A stretch of DNA of 64,000 bases from contig NC_045146.1 in NCBI RefSeq assembly GCF_008831285.2, forward strand, positions 3,126,001 through 3,190,000, written 5' to 3'. Both the position numbers and the translations under genes were made by a program. The stretch comes from Nymphaea colorata. Lineage: Eukaryota; Streptophyta; Magnoliopsida; Nymphaeales; Nymphaeaceae. The notes beneath the pieces were generated by a model that was given only the letters and a program-made list of their open reading frames with translations, was not told where the DNA came from and searched no databases. Shown piece after piece: positions 1 to 13,900 of the stretch (position 1 is the stretch's first letter; every line of letters starts with the position of its first letter).

Positions 1-1200
1 CTTTTTCGCCTTCTAGGTGCTGCACGGGGAAACTAAGAAGTAAGCATCTCTTGTTCTTTTTTTTTTTTAATTTAATTTACATTAATTAACCTCTCAAGTA
101 TCTCATGTGCTTTCTTTTTCATTTAGATTTTCCTCTAAGACGTATTATATATATGTATACCATTGGTCCTCATATGAATTAACATGTCAAATTTCATCAG
201 GATTCAGTGTTGAATCCGTAGCGAGAAAAATCCAATCTCTGTGATAATTGAATATGAGATTTGAAGTCGGATTTATTTACTTCAAATTTGAAGGGATGGC
301 AGGCACATTAAAACCATTCATTATGTGAAAATACGATGAATCGCATCTAGAGAACTTATAACAGGAATTTTAAAGGAGTATGAATTTGAAAAAACAACCA
401 GTTCTTTCTCTTTGTTGTGGGGATAATACTGGGTACGCTTTTGAAAGACAAAATTGTCAAGTGAAAGATATAAGTTGCATATTCTTTCTGTGAGGTTAGT
501 TTTCCATATTTCTTCTTATATATGTTCAACAGATCTGATAAATATTCAAAGTTACAGGGTTGGGATCGGGTTCATACTTCAAGTTCTGAACCCGAAAAGA
601 GCTTTTTTGATTTTACAGATTTTTGGGTCCGGTTTGATAAATATTTGGCTATACACAAATCTGGTCCTGAATTTGTACCGTTTTTATTTTTTTAAGACTT
701 CCATGTTGTTAAAATTGGGATTGGAGATGAGTATTCAAAGCGGTCCAACAGCCAGCCGCCATGTGTAAGTTGTAGTAGCCAGCATGATGAGGCAGGAGCG
801 TGAAGGAAACATGGGGTGAAAGAGAAGAAGACGTTGCATGACAGCTACAAGGTTACATGTGAATTTGGCGAAGGTGGTGGATCTTGTCTACCTGCTCCCA
901 AGAAGCAAGCAACACGCACGAGGAAAGCTTCATTTTCAACCATATTTTTTGATATATATTCAAACATGACAAGTCACCGGGACACTACACGACGCGCATC
1001 GATGCATGCAGATGCGCACCAACATGCATGGTTGGCCCAGCCTCGGACATAGCGGAAAACCATTCAGGCTCTTGCTCAAGACTCGGTTAAATTGACTCCA
1101 AGTCATCGTTTTGCTCATGGCTTCATTACATGAATCATCTTGAACATGGTTATTTAGTATCACTCTGTAGGATAAGATTGCTTAAGTAACAAAAGTAGCC
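1..1200. other. AT-rich flank downstream of PEPC, no gene recognised
   Basis: AT-rich DNA with poly-T near 58-70. Short open frames on both strands (for example 454-768 and 816-1052) have no family resemblance, no splice logic and no compositional contrast. A 26-base stretch at the very left edge lies between an acceptor-like and a donor-like sequence and could be a small exon of a neighbouring gene, but it is too short to support. The PEPC 3' UTR probably occupies part of about 1200-1556; no clear poly(A) signal was identified. Confidence 0.4.
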
Positions 1201-1556
1201 CTTGGACCTGTATCATTATCTCATTCATCCCAATGACATCTTTCCATTCCCTTTAGAACTAACCAAGAAGCATTCCGCATACATAGATGCCACAAGAATG
1301 AGGAAAATCAAGGAGAAAAGAGGAAGCATAACAATTTAAAAGTTGAAAATACTAGCATTTCAATGTTCTTCCACTTATTATGAATAATCATAGGAACCAT
1401 AAGAAATTCGAGAAGCACCTATATTGGCCAAAGGGTTTACAGCAAAAAACCCTCTTAAGAAACCTCTCAATAATCTAATTCTCAGTTCCTGTGGGACTCT
1501 CACTGCATAAATTAGAAGATACAAACTCCATTGGAGCAAAATGGCCCCTAATCACT

Positions 1557-2029
1557 TCAGCCAGTGTTCTGCATGCCAGCAGCTATTCCCTTCATGGTCA
1601 AAATGAGAGTATCCTCCAGGCCTGGGGCGTACTCGCTCGTTGGGTTCAGCTTAACCAGTTCCGCAGCTGAACTGTTTGCTTCTGTGATCTCCCTTGATAT
1701 ATGTGGCCTGACGTTCACAAGGAAATTGGGATCACGGATCCGCTTAAGTGTGTAAGCTTGACATACGTTGAGGGTTGTGATGTGTGCGTCTCGCAATTTC
1801 AGCCTCTGTTTCAGATAAGGATCTCCTTCAAGAAGGTCTTTGTGGCCGGCAACCTGCATAAGAGTTCAGAGCAAGCTTTCACATCAGCAGAACAATAAAA
1901 AGTTTATGGTTTCTGACTTGCGAGTATCCCTGCAAGAATGCTTGCAAATACAACTGACATACAGTTTGAGGTCAGTAAAGCAAGTACCCGCCTCCCCCCT
2001 TCCCCCTTCCCCCCGTAAAAATAAAAAAA

Positions 2030-2061
<32 letters not shown>

Positions 2062-5000
2062 CAAACGATCGTGCCTGAAGAAGTAGGCGTTTGGTCTCTT
2101 CATAGTCGGATCGCAGGCGCTCTCCAAATGGCCATAGTCCTTCAGACACTAGCAGTTTGTCATAAAGAGCTGCTATACCAGGATCTCCTTTGGCAAACAC
2201 CATCTCAACCAAATCAAGTGTGACCCTGAAAAATGGCCACTCATTGTACATGGCCTGTAGAACACTGAGGTTTCTGATATCCTTATCAAGAACATGCTTG
2301 AATGCTGCTCCAAATCCTAACCAAACCGGAAGATGGAACCTGGTTTGTGTCCATGCAAAGATCCATGGGATGGCACGAAGTGATTCAATCCCTCCACTTG
2401 GTTTCCTTTTAGATGGTCGGCTTCCAATATTCATTCGACCATATTCCATCTCTGGTGTTGCCTGTTGAATTTAATAGAGTTAAGCAATCTGGCTGGGACA
2501 AAATCTTTTTTGTAGCATTTAGAACATTTTTGTAAAAGCAACGATTAACAGCTTCGAAAGCAATTACCAATTGCCAGAACAACATAAAATAATGTTCAAA
2601 CTAAACAAAGCATATATTGGTAAAAAAATTACGACATGAAAGAAAATTTTTGCTACTGCAAATTAGTTTTAGTAGTACCAGAAAATTGTGATAGTCATAA
2701 TATATCCACATATAACACTCGCCTATTGGAAAAAATAGAGAACATTTTCCCCTTGCATCAATGCATGGGGGGGCAGATAAACCAAAAAAGAGTTTCATAA
2801 TAATGAGCAGAAAGCATATGAAGAATTTGTAGCAGAGACTTAGGTAAGAGTACTTACAAGGCGGAAATATTCCACAAAACGTGGTTCCTGGAACACAATG
2901 GATCGATACTCCTTAGTGGCTATAACAGCCATTTCATCCATCAAGGCACGCCACTCTGGCTTAGGTGAAACTGGAGGATGCATACCATGCTCAAGGGTAG
3001 CAGCAGTAAAACGCTGAAGAGTTCGGAAACATAGGTGTTCCTCTCCAAATGACTGCTCTATAACTTCACCTTGTACAGTGACACGAAGAGATCCATGGAT
3101 GGTATCAGGTGGCTGAGACAATATGGCAAGATGTGTAGGGCCACCACCTCTGCCAACCGTTCCTCCTCTACCATGGAACATTGTCAACTTCACTCCATAC
3201 TGCTTGGCAACCTTAACAAGCTCCTCCTGAGTTTTATACAACTGCCATGCAGCTGACAATCTTCCAGCATCTTTGCCAGAATCCGAGTATCCAATCATGA
3301 CCTCTTGCTTTCCGTTAATCCTATTCATGTACCAGTCAATAGAAAAGAGTCGAGCCACAGCAGCAGGGGCAGCTTCTAGATCACCAAGCTTCTCAAACAA
3401 TGGAACTACTCTCAGTGGTTTCTTCACTCGGCATTCACGTTGTAAGAGCTCAACAGCAAGAACATCCGATGGAGCTGTGGCCATTGAGATGATGTAAGCT
3501 CCAAAATTGTCAGATGGAAGTTCAGCAACTACATGAAACGTGTCCAGCACATCTGAAATTTCCTCAGTTTTGGGAAGGTCAGGACCAAATAGCGGACGTT
3601 TTCCACGAAGTTCTGACAGCAGCCATTCCTGACGCTGTTCCTCTGACCAATCACGATACGAACCAATTCCCAAGTGCCTGGTAATTGCATCCATGACATC
3701 AGTGTGTCTATCAGACTCTTGTCTGATATCCAACCTTACGAGTGAAAGACCAAATGTTGACACTTGGCGTAAGAAATCCAGAAGGCTTCCATCAGCAATT
3801 GGCCGGTCACCACAAGCACAAAGTGATCGATAACATAGTTCAAGTGGTTCCAGAAACTACATTGAAACAAGATAGAAACCAGTATTTGATTAGCATATGG
3901 ACAACCATAGTTAAAAGGATGTTTAACTGAAGAATGTATAATCTCTTTACTACTTGGAGAGCTAGTAAAGGAAACTGAAAATTGACAAATTCATGATGCT
4001 TCCTTGAAAGTACTATCAGCAATAAGTAAAAGTCTTTCTAGGGAAAAACCTGCTCAACATTTGTAAAGCTTGCTTCTTCTGGAATATCAGAAAATCCGCT
4101 GGCCAGCAGTTGGCGAGAACGCTCACGAGTATTATACAACTTATCTCTAACATCTCCAAGTATAACTCGATATGGCTCACTTGGGGGAATTTGCTTCCAA
4201 AATTCTGAGTTCAAAAGAAATACACAAATTGAGCACCTCCAACCAAGGGAGTCGCTTGAATGAAGAATGAACAAAAATATCTCTAATCAACAAAATCACA
4301 AGGTTTGACAAAAGAGTCCCAGTTATTCAGATACACTATTTCCTCAATGATGATGAAAAAGATAATTTTATTTTCAATATTCCTTCAAGAGAAAATCTCA
4401 AATATCACTAGATAAGTCAAAGTGAAGACAACTTTTTCAATCAGAAAGTTATTACTGCTGCAAGATGAACACAAATTAACAGCAGTTTTATGAGAAAATG
4501 ATAAATACAAGTAGATGAGCCAATTAAAGACAAATCTTTCCATTAGTAAGCTATTCCTGCTGCAAGTTAAACAGAAATACCAGCAGTTACAGATGAAAGC
4601 ACTCAGTTTTATTGTGGGAAATTTTTTGATAGCAAGTTCATCTGCTTACCTATATAGTGTTTTGCATCTCTTCGTGAGGAGCTATGTAGTTCATTTGCTC
4701 GAACGCGAAGCTCATCACTGCAGCGCCACATAGATAACTGCAAAGAGAAAGAAATTTAAAAGTTACAAATTAGAAGAAGTTACATACATAAACATTCGAC
4801 AAAACCTTCCACATTAGTAAAGTCCGTCTAGAGGCCTGAATATGCCACTATGCAATCTCTGTTTCCCTATGACTGGTTAAAAGCTCTGTTTCTCTCTCTC
4901 TCTCACTCACACACACACTCTCTTACAGATCACTCTTCTTCTACACTGCAATTGCCTCACCAGCTAGCCAAATCCCACCAATGGACATGACAATTGACAT

Positions 5001-5735
5001 TTAACTATGTAAAAGTCTGCAACATGAGCATGATAAAGAAAAAAACATACGGAAAGTTTATACCTCAAACATAAGGTCTTCTATTTGAGAATAGTATAGG
5101 TTTGCAGCCATCATTCTAGCGAGCAAACAGACATCCCTTGTCACCTCAGGAGTTACTCTAGGATTTCCTGCAACAAAAGATCAACTACTTAGCAAAGAAA
5201 AAAACTCAAGGTTACTCATGGAGTCTGATGTTACAGCCATATTTTGTTACAAGTGGATTTGGCAATAGTTTGATTGAATGAGTACTCATCATACATTGTC
5301 ATCAACCTATCATTAAGAGAGGGAGATATTCAGGGATTGAAATGGCAAGAATATCACAGCAAGCAGCATTGTTAAGTAAGGAGAAGCATTGTCTCAGATT
5401 AGAAATTTCTAGCAGAGGTGTAAAAAGAATGTCTATACTTCATTGAACTCTTGATCTGTTTAACTAGAAGAGACCAAGTCAGAATGCAAAGCATGATAGG
5501 AAGGAGGGGAAACAAATCCAAACAAGGAAGAGATCACAATCTGACTGAATCGCTTCAAGTGGTTAAGTGTGAGGCCGGTAAAAGAGATAAAAATGGGATC
5601 ATAGAGACTCTTGCAAAGCTCGCTGATAGTACAAACTAGATTGTAGAAAGACAAGCCGCTAGATTAGGTTCCATGTGTTTCAGATCTGTAAACTTGAAAT
5701 GCAATCTCTGGTCAAGGTCTGCCTATCTTTCCAGT

Positions 5736-5786
<51 letters not shown>

Positions 5787-8700
5787 CAATGTGACATTTA
5801 TTTAGTCAGAAAGACATATGGACCAAAGCAGAAGTGATTTGTCAGTCATCATTGTAATGATAAGGGAACTAGCCTACATATTCTCAAGAATGAATATCAA
5901 TTCATAACAGGAAAAACCTACCATCACGATCACCACCCATCCAAGAAGAGAACTGAATAAGAGGAGCATTGTAAGGTACACGTTCATCTATTCCTATGTT
6001 CTTCAATGCTGTGTCAACACGACGTAAGAACTTTGGAACACCTTTCCAAATTGTTTCATGAAAGTAACTCATCCCAGCTCTCATCTCATCTTGAGGTGTT
6101 GGTTGAGTACGCCTGATTTCGTCAGTCCGAAAAGCAGCTTGAATCTGCCAAATATTTACAGGAAGGCAAGAAGATCAACAAGTGATGCCACAGGAAACAA
6201 TAAAATCGTAAAAGAAACCTAAGTTTTAAATACTCGGTGTTTGCAGTCATAAGATGGAAGGAGGTTCGTCCACTAGGCTAATGAAAGAAAATAAATTTGG
6301 GCATTTATCAACCAAACTAACACACAGTTAGCCTGTCAGGCAAAGCAGCTACCATGATAAATAGATAAAATAAAAATCAGACGTGATCCATTTGGTCATG
6401 GTGGTGAAAATAAAAGGATGTAACTTCCTGTTTAGGCTGTCAGGTGTTATTAAATGAATAATATTGCAGTACTGAATATGAACTTTCATGCCAGGATCAA
6501 ATAGAGATGAGCTGAAGAATGAAGCAACATCTAAGAAATACTTCTAAAACAATATTAGTTCTAGAAAACATTTACAAATCATTTCAAGGCAGAAACACAA
6601 GTTAATACAATATCAGATAATTCAGCAGCCAAATGACCTACAGCATTTGTATCTAACAGAAAGGGTAGTGATAGTTCCAGGGAAGTGAAATTACGTCAAA
6701 TCCACAATTGATTAGCATGATTCAGACTTCAGGAACCTCAAGGGTACAACCCTCTTAAGAGTACCTTCATTTTCTAATGTTTAGGGATGCTAAGAAAAAT
6801 GTGATTGTATATACTTTTAAATAGAGAAAATTCACCATGTTAAGAGGTTTTGGCTTGCAGAAAGGTTTCCAAGAATATCTTCCAACAGCCTACAATGCAC
6901 CAATTTTCACTAAAAAGGGATATAGACCTTTATGTCAAAAAGATTCAAGTATCCTAACAAAGAATCAAAGCGAAAACACATCCACAAGGTTTTGAATTAA
7001 CTGAATAGATAATCAATACTGCATAAGTCTTTTTCCTAGAACAACAACCATAAGTTTGTGCTAGAAAGTATTGTCAAGGCTTGAGAATACTAAAAACAAG
7101 CAGTCTCAATGCAAACACACATGTACATTGATGTGTGCATGTCTGAATTTATATATAGACCAAGTGTCTACCAATCTATGTTGGCAAAAGTGCTATGTGC
7201 AGCCGAGGTAGTGAATTGAGCCTAGAGCCTAGGTCTGACTAGGTGCATTAAACAGGTCCCAAAAAAGTTAAACCAATAAAATACAATATATTCATTTTTA
7301 AATTAACAACAACAAAATTGATAACTTCTTAATTGAAAGCTTATGATTATGAACTTCTAACAACAGAAACAATTAAAATACACAATATCAATTGCACAAA
7401 CATTCAATGACATGATAATAAGCACAATCAAAAGTTTGAAAGAGCAAATCTAATAAAGTTAAATAGTCGAAGTTTAAGGGTTATAAAAGCAAAAGGATGA
7501 AGTTTACAATTTAACATCACTGCTTCACCATGTTATAGAGCATGCAAAATTTTCTAATTTCCTAAGTATCAACTACTACAATTCTTATTCTAAAACCTAA
7601 AACCCAAAATTTAAACTCAGAATTACTAATCTAATTTAAAGGAAAAAAAGAATATAAACCACCAACATAATCACAAGCTCCATGTAACATTATGCGTTGT
7701 AAAACTGTACTACTATAGTTATAATACACAAGAAAAATTATCAATAAGACTAATACATATGTAAGAAGAAGAAGAAGAAGAAGATCAATACACATATGTG
7801 CATGCACATAGCAGTTAAAAACCTAAAATGACATATAACTTTCAAAACCCAATGGTATATAAACTATAATGTAGGTATAGGTGTAAGGATATAAAGAAGA
7901 GGAAGGGCCTGACTAAAACTACTTCAGGTCCCAGAAGAGGAAGGAAAAGAGAAAAAAGGGGGAAAAAAAAGCCTCAACACGCAAAAGAGACAACAAAATA
8001 AAGGAAAGAAGAAGAAGGAAACTACTTCAGGTCCCAGAAGAGGAAGGAAAGGAAAAAAAAAAAAGGAAAAAAAGCCTCAGCAAGCAAAAGAAACAGAAGA
8101 AAATAAGAGGAAGAAGAGAATGAAGAAGGAAAAAAATCTAGGTTGTACAGTGTCTAGGCAGGTACGACAGAGTGTATATGTAAATATATATATTATATAT
8201 ATAATATTCCACAAAAATTCTCAAAATTAAAGAAAAATGAGAGGAAAATATAGACCTTGGTGGAAGGGAAATACAAAAGAAGGGAAAAAACAAAATTAAG
8301 TTTGAAAATACAATATGTTTTAAAATGCAGCCATACCCACGTACCGACATGGGTACATGGGCAAATCACACATACCCGTGTGACTTAGATAATACTTCCC
8401 TAATAAGTACATTACAATATGACAGAAGGTCACTGCAAACGATGATGAATTGCTGGGGTGCAAGAATGTATTATATTCTAGCAGCATTTCCAAGTACTGA
8501 TGGTTGGTACCAAAAGTAGCAATTGAACGACGACAGAATTATGTACACAGAAATTACCTCTCTCTGTAAAGCCTCATCAAGCTCCTGCTTGTCATCAGGA
8601 GTAATGTCCTTGGCATACAATTGGGTCAGACAATTACGGATCCTACAAAAAACAATGTTGCAAATAAGGTAGTGCAACTTGATTGGAAAATATAATATGA

Positions 8701-10407
8701 CAAACTGTTCTTACAATGGACTGTCAGCATATATTTGCTATAAGAAGAAGGAAACATTTATTACAGACATCAAACAGTATAGGCCAACAGTCAAGTGACT
8801 ATTCTTTGCTAGAATAGATGGTGACAAAGAAGATATTATCCTTGGAAGCAGTATTTTCTGTTAATTATTAACAGTTAAGTCCAGTACTACAACACTTAAT
8901 CCATATTTGGTTTTGTAGGTTTTCAAGCCCAACTCAGACTTTGATCATACATAAAGTCAAGAGTAGCCACACATTTGAGAAACCAAGTTGACTCTATAGT
9001 AGACAACTGATCTCGGACAATAAGCAAGGGTACCAAATTTTGGATCCAAGAATTATGGAAAAGCACATAATGGACCCCAACAACTTACGCAGAAAAAAAA
9101 TTGAATAATCCAACTTCTCAGTGGCTTAATCCGGGTAACCATTTGATTTGTCAATATGTTGACATTAAGTAAACTATGCAGATTAATCCTTGAAAGAAAC
9201 TAATCTCCAGTTTCACAACAGGTTCCAGTTTAAGTCCACGAGACTCCAGGAACAATTCCTTACTAGGCCAAGCTCGTCAAAATTCTGAGCAAACGGAGTT
9301 GCTACGGGGAAAACCTGATTGCGGAGTGACAGGTAGCAGCAAAGAGAACTCATAATTCCTACATACCTTCCATGCTTTTGAAGCAAGGATCTTCGAACTG
9401 ACTGAGTGGGATGTGCAGTGAGAACCAAATCAACAGTTTGATTTTTCAGGGCATCAAAAACTTCTTCAGGTGACTTATTCAACTGTACTACTAATCTTTT
9501 CAGAGTTTCTTCAATATCCGACTCAGTTGTAGCTGAACCTTCGTCCACAAAATCACCCTTTTTAAGCTTGTTCCGCCTTCTGTATGCAATCTGAACCTCT
9601 TCAGCCAAGTTAGCCAAGCTAAGCATGTGTGAGAAGGACTTCGCAACAACAATTGAATCCCCTGGATCTAAACTTGTCAAGACATTTCCAAGCTCCTCAA
9701 GCTTTTGGGTATCACGTTTCCCCTCATATTCGGCCGAAAGCTCGTAGCAATCTTGAACCTAAAAATACGGAATTAAGTTACAAACAATAGATCTGCTAAA
9801 AATCCAGCAAGACGAGTGAACCCTCAAAGTTTAACCAGTTTTCATTAAAGAAAAAGAACAGCCAATAAAAGCAAGTCAGATCAGGAGCTTCCTGTTATCT
9901 TCTCCAGATCAATACCCTCCAAGCAGGTTCATACAATAAAGAAAATATACATAAACATCAAACTTATTCCTTATTTTCCGAGACGAATTCACTCGGTAAT
10001 CGATACATTAAGGAGATAGGCTTGACGTCAATTTCAATCCGCTGGAGATCTTCAGATCATTAAACACCCAACACCCAACAGGCTCTGTCACATGAAGAAG
10101 CACCAACAAGCACTGGCAAAATAAAGTTTATTATCCTAACTTTGCCTATCAACCCCAAACAGAAATACCCAGAAAAGAGCAATCTATACAAAGAAAACCT
10201 GCATAAGAATCTAGCAACAAAGAGTGGTGGCTTCAGTTATAATACCGTTTCTCGGATATCATCTCCATGCAATGCTTGAAGAATGTCGAGGAAACGATCC
10301 AGAAGAAGGGCGTCGTATTCAACCAATTTATCATCTTCCGAGACCTTTCCCGGCGCCAAAAGCCTCAGTTGTGCATCAATGGACGCAAGTTTCTCCAACT
10401 TCGACAT
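1557..10407 (-). CDS. PPC: Phosphoenolpyruvate carboxylase, plant type (10 exons)
   Basis: PEP carboxylase adds bicarbonate to phosphoenolpyruvate, giving oxaloacetate and phosphate in the cytosol; it refills the TCA cycle and supplies malate. Exons in coding order: 10246-10407, 9367-9758, 8558-8642, 5922-6144, 5064-5167, 4650-4737, 4050-4204, 2858-3856, 2075-2461, 1557-1853. They sum to 2892 nt, 963 residues plus TGA, with consistent phases, matching the usual length of about 965 and the ten-exon plan of plant-type genes. Visible motifs: N-terminal phosphorylation context [11 protein letters not shown] (Ser9), VLTAHPTQ with His170, [11 protein letters not shown] at 592-602, [16 protein letters not shown] at 630-645, and the conserved C-terminus QNTG. 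The ATG starts the canonical N-terminus, so the start is secure. Eight introns are GT-AG; the last (1854-2074) begins with GC. Nothing marks it as a C4 isoform; residue 736, before ATPE, is Leu, where I recall Ser in maize C4 enzyme. No frameshift or missing catalytic residue is seen. Confidence 0.97.
1854..2074 (-). other. PEPC intron 9 with GC-AG borders
   Basis: The upstream exon ends CTT CAG and the intron begins GCACGATC; it ends ATGCAG before GTT GCC. Only this junction joins LLLQ to [11 protein letters not shown] in frame. The nearest downstream GT would add eight bases and shift the frame. The intron also holds a (GA/CT) microsatellite at about 2035-2061. Confidence 0.85.
5743..5783. 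repeat. (GA)n microsatellite in PEPC intron 4
   Basis: About twenty uninterrupted GA dinucleotides lie inside the intron between exons 4 and 5 (5168-5921). The tract has no coding effect and is likely length-polymorphic. Confidence 0.9.
6145..8557 (-). other. Large PEPC intron 3 (2.4 kb)
   Basis: This is by far the longest intron of the gene; the other eight are 190-760 bp. It is AT-rich and contains a purine-rich block (7900-8130) with an internal direct duplication and a GAA run near 7768-7782. No transposon coding sequence or terminal repeat was recognised. It separates the exon ending in ALQRE (8558) from the exon starting [10 protein letters not shown] (6144). Confidence 0.8.
7915..8117. 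repeat. Direct tandem duplication, about 100 bp unit, in PEPC intron 3
   Basis: The block beginning ACTACTTCAGGTCCCAGAAG occurs at about 7918 and again at about 8021. Both copies continue through a purine run, AAAGCCTCA and a GCAAAAGA-like stretch. The copies differ by small indels and substitutions, so this is an older tandem duplication. Confidence 0.75.
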
Positions 10408-10898
10408 CGTTTCCGGATTAAATCCGGAAGACGATCACAAACCCGCACGCAGAGGGAAGCGTCTCCGGCAGGAGGAACAGATAACGGCAAAGTCTGCAAA
10501 GGCTGCAGGTATCAGAAAACCTCAGTAAAGATTACTACCACCCTTTAACGGAATAAAGTACAATCTAAAATCAATACCAACTATAGAAAGGACGACAAAA
10601 CCCCAATATTTCAGCAACAATCTACCCAACCACAAACCTAAGGGACTCAATCTCTAATGAGATAAACACGAGATTCTCGTGAATAAGGCGCGAAATTGCG
10701 CCATTATATCAAGAAATATGCTCGACCAAGATTAGAGAAACTGAAGACAAAAAATTAAAAAGCAAACTGGAACGTGGGCCTCGCCTTTTCTAAACTCAGA
10801 TGAAGATTTTGACCAGAAAAATAGAGAAACCAAGAGGGTGGGACGTAGAACCGCACTTCCCACAAGAACGATGTCTCGCTCTCGCGTGCTTCTGAGCA

Positions 10899-10905
10899 AT
10901 TTATA
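10899..10905 (-). promoter_or_regulatory. TATA-like box of the PEPC gene
   Basis: On the minus strand this reads TATAAAT within GCTATAAATTG, about 490 bp upstream of the PEPC ATG. That distance leaves room for a 5' leader. An acceptor-like CTGCAG near 10500-10507 would allow a 5' UTR intron. The call rests on motif and position only. Confidence 0.35.
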
Positions 10906-10919
10906 GCACTTTCCTACTA

Positions 10920-13900
10920 AAAATTTAGTGGCAATTAAAATGCGAAAAGACCCACTCGAATAATTTTTGTGACTCAGAATATGCCTACCGACGTCAAAGG
11001 ATTGGACTCGGATTAGATATCCAATTGAACTGAACTGCACTGAACTGTTTCAAATTAGTTATTTACTTAAGCAAAAATTTAACACCCGATCAAGCAATTG
11101 AACGAATTCAGATTTAAGAAATCACATTTGAATCAGATTCCGATTCACATTTGGTTTTAAACATGTATTTGGTTTTTTTCATTTGTATTTTAATGGAAAT
11201 TCAAATCCAAATGCATCAACATCCGATAAACTCGCATCATGTTGATATCCTGACGAGTCCCTTATCCAAAGCTGCTCATCGTTCCTGGATTTAAATCAGC
11301 ATGTTAAGGATCTGATCATGAAACCAAATTGGCTTGAGACTCTGCTACTTTTGGTATTTGGATCACCGTTTTAAGTTGGTTTGATCATCAAATCTAGAGT
11401 AAGAAATTTAAAGACTAAACGCAGTGATCTTTTCGTAGACAAGCAGGAACAAGGAAGATCTGAGTCAAGCATGTCGTGGGCAATGAACTCCACCTGGCTA
11501 GTAAAGGTGCTATCTGCAAATCTATCTCTTCTTTCAGAATCTGGTGCAAGTCCAACTAGTTGACATCCTTAATAATATTCTCCATCAGATACGTAATCGT
11601 GATTAAAAAATATCAATAATTAATAGAAATTTTTGTTTATCTCCTACTTCACAAGGCCTTGGAGAATATATTAGTATAATAATTAATAAAATGATATGCT
11701 AATCTAAATACAATTGGAAAACATCAAAAGCTCATGACTCCTACTTCATATACTTCATAAGAAAAACTAAAGTTGAGGATTTTGCCACCTTTTTGCTGTA
11801 TAGGTTTTGAATCTGGCCCGGCTGGTGTGAGGGCGGTTTGCCCACATGGACCCACATAATTTATTTTATTTATAGATTGGTTCTGCCACATAATTTAGTT
11901 TGTCACGCCTAAATGCTCCTCAAAAGTCTATAAGAATTTTTTATGTTAGTGCTCCTCAGCCACAAATTTCTAGCTTCGGATCTTTATTTCAACTTTCCTG
12001 GAAGCACAAACTGGGGAAGAAGCTTCTTTATAAGCTATTCTGCTTATATACAGCCTTCAACTGGGGACATGAGGACTGGATTTATTTCAGAAGTGACTCA
12101 AACCCGGATCGGCTTTGGCAAACAAGATGACTCCGTTTGGAGACAAAGAAGGATTCAGTTTAAGCCGATTTTACTTAAAATTCAATTCAAATACGTTTTG
12201 ATCTGTGGAAGAACATTTGTTGCAACTGTTTCAAGGATGGCAGATGTTTTTTTTTTTAAATATAGATAATGGAAAGCTAGGTCAGATCCAAAAAGAAAAT
12301 GGGGCATGATGAGATCTATTTTCGAAGATTTGTTTGTGGTGCAAGCTGCAGAATCCATTAACAGAAGATTAGGTATGGCTGTTAGCCAATATAACAAAAG
12401 CAAGAAAGAAGAGAGAGAGAGAGAGAGAGAGAGGAGTTGCTGCATGATAAAAACAGAAATGGATCTTGCTAAGATAACTTGGATCTCAATCATAACAAAA
12501 GATGTAATAACAATTTATTTCTTCGATGAATTTAAGTCAAAATCATTAAGCAGGGACTTTTTTCTATGTCAATCTTTTTGAATTATCGTAGATCGACAAA
12601 ATCACGCCACCTTTGGTGAGATTGTCACATTCATACTTATTACTACACTTTGAGAAGTTGATGGAGTAAGCGGAAGGAAATCTTACCGTTTCTGTGAAAT
12701 CTAAAGCATTTTCTCCATTTCTTTAGGGTTCAAGGCTGCTTTGGATGTGTTGGAATATTACCTCTGCTATACTTTAACTTGTATAACATATGACTATCTA
12801 CTGGTTGTTTGTTAGCTGTTGTCTCATCAATTATACCAACTCCTTCAAATGTTTTAAGACAAGTTGATCATTTTATAATTTTCTATGACGAGTGTATGCG
12901 TTTTGATTAAGAGAAAACAATTATTGGTGACAAATTAAATTAAATAAACTCCTCAAAAGAGGAATATGTCAAAATATCTCATTATATATATATATATATA
13001 CGAATCTAAAAACTCGTTATGAAAGAAAAATCCCAAGGTGCCATCCATTAAACAACGGGCAAATTGATTTTAAAATAAGATGGAAATAAATGAAGGGAAT
13101 TTATAAATTCCAGAAAAAACAAACTTCACCAGTCAGGCTTCAGCTTGTTTTAATAATTTAATATTGTTAAAATTATAATATTTTACATGCGGTCATAATT
13201 CATGCGCGATCCAACGTGCCAAGGCGACGCCCCATAGCCGCATCCAATGGGTGTGGGCCCCCTGGTCCACCGCCTCCTTTGTTTATTTATTTTCAATATT
13301 TTATTTGAGCTAGCAAAGTGGTGATGACCGAATGGTGCACCAAAATGCAAATATTAAAAGTTAAAGCGCTTTTAGGTTTTAAGGTGAGCATGGGCCCACA
13401 CGAACGGCGTCCTTTATATGCTTTGCATGAAAACGAAGGGCCCGATTCCTAATTTCTTTGCTACAATATCGCTAAACTATCTTACAGGTTTCTCTATATA
13501 TGTCCTTTTATCTCAATCATGTGAAAGTTATCTTTATCATAAAGACTTAAGGAGTGAAGTTTGATTGGGCTGGTAAGGTGGTCGAGAAAGTTTACGTGAC
13601 GAAACATGTGGTCATTGTCATGATCCAGTGCGTTACTTTTCTTAACAATAAAAATGTTTTGAAGCTTGGTATTTAAGCCAACGATAGTAAAAAAGAAAAA
13701 AAAACACTCATGCTAAAAAAAATGAATAAAAAAAAGTTTACCATTCACCTTCTTTACTCAATTTTAAGAAGCAAAGTTACAGTGTAACTTGATGCAGGAT
13801 GAAGTTGCATATGCTTCTTTGCATAAACACATGCTTCTTTGCATAAACACATGCTATCTCTTTGCTAGGCATCGATGATGCCGCATTTTATGCTAGGGGT

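Noticed and set aside
1-45. A 26-base exon between CTTCTAG and GTAAGC at the left edge
   Set aside because: Too short and without a partner exon in the window to support.
1840-2468. Plus-strand open frames over the PEPC 3' exons
   Set aside because: They are antisense shadows of conserved PEPC exons; one also runs through the GA microsatellite of intron 9.
1557-10407. C4-specific or bacterial-type PEPC
   Set aside because: Length, N-terminal phosphorylation site and QNTG end fit plant-type PEPC, and nothing seen indicates a C4 form; bacterial-type PEPC is longer and lacks this N-terminus.
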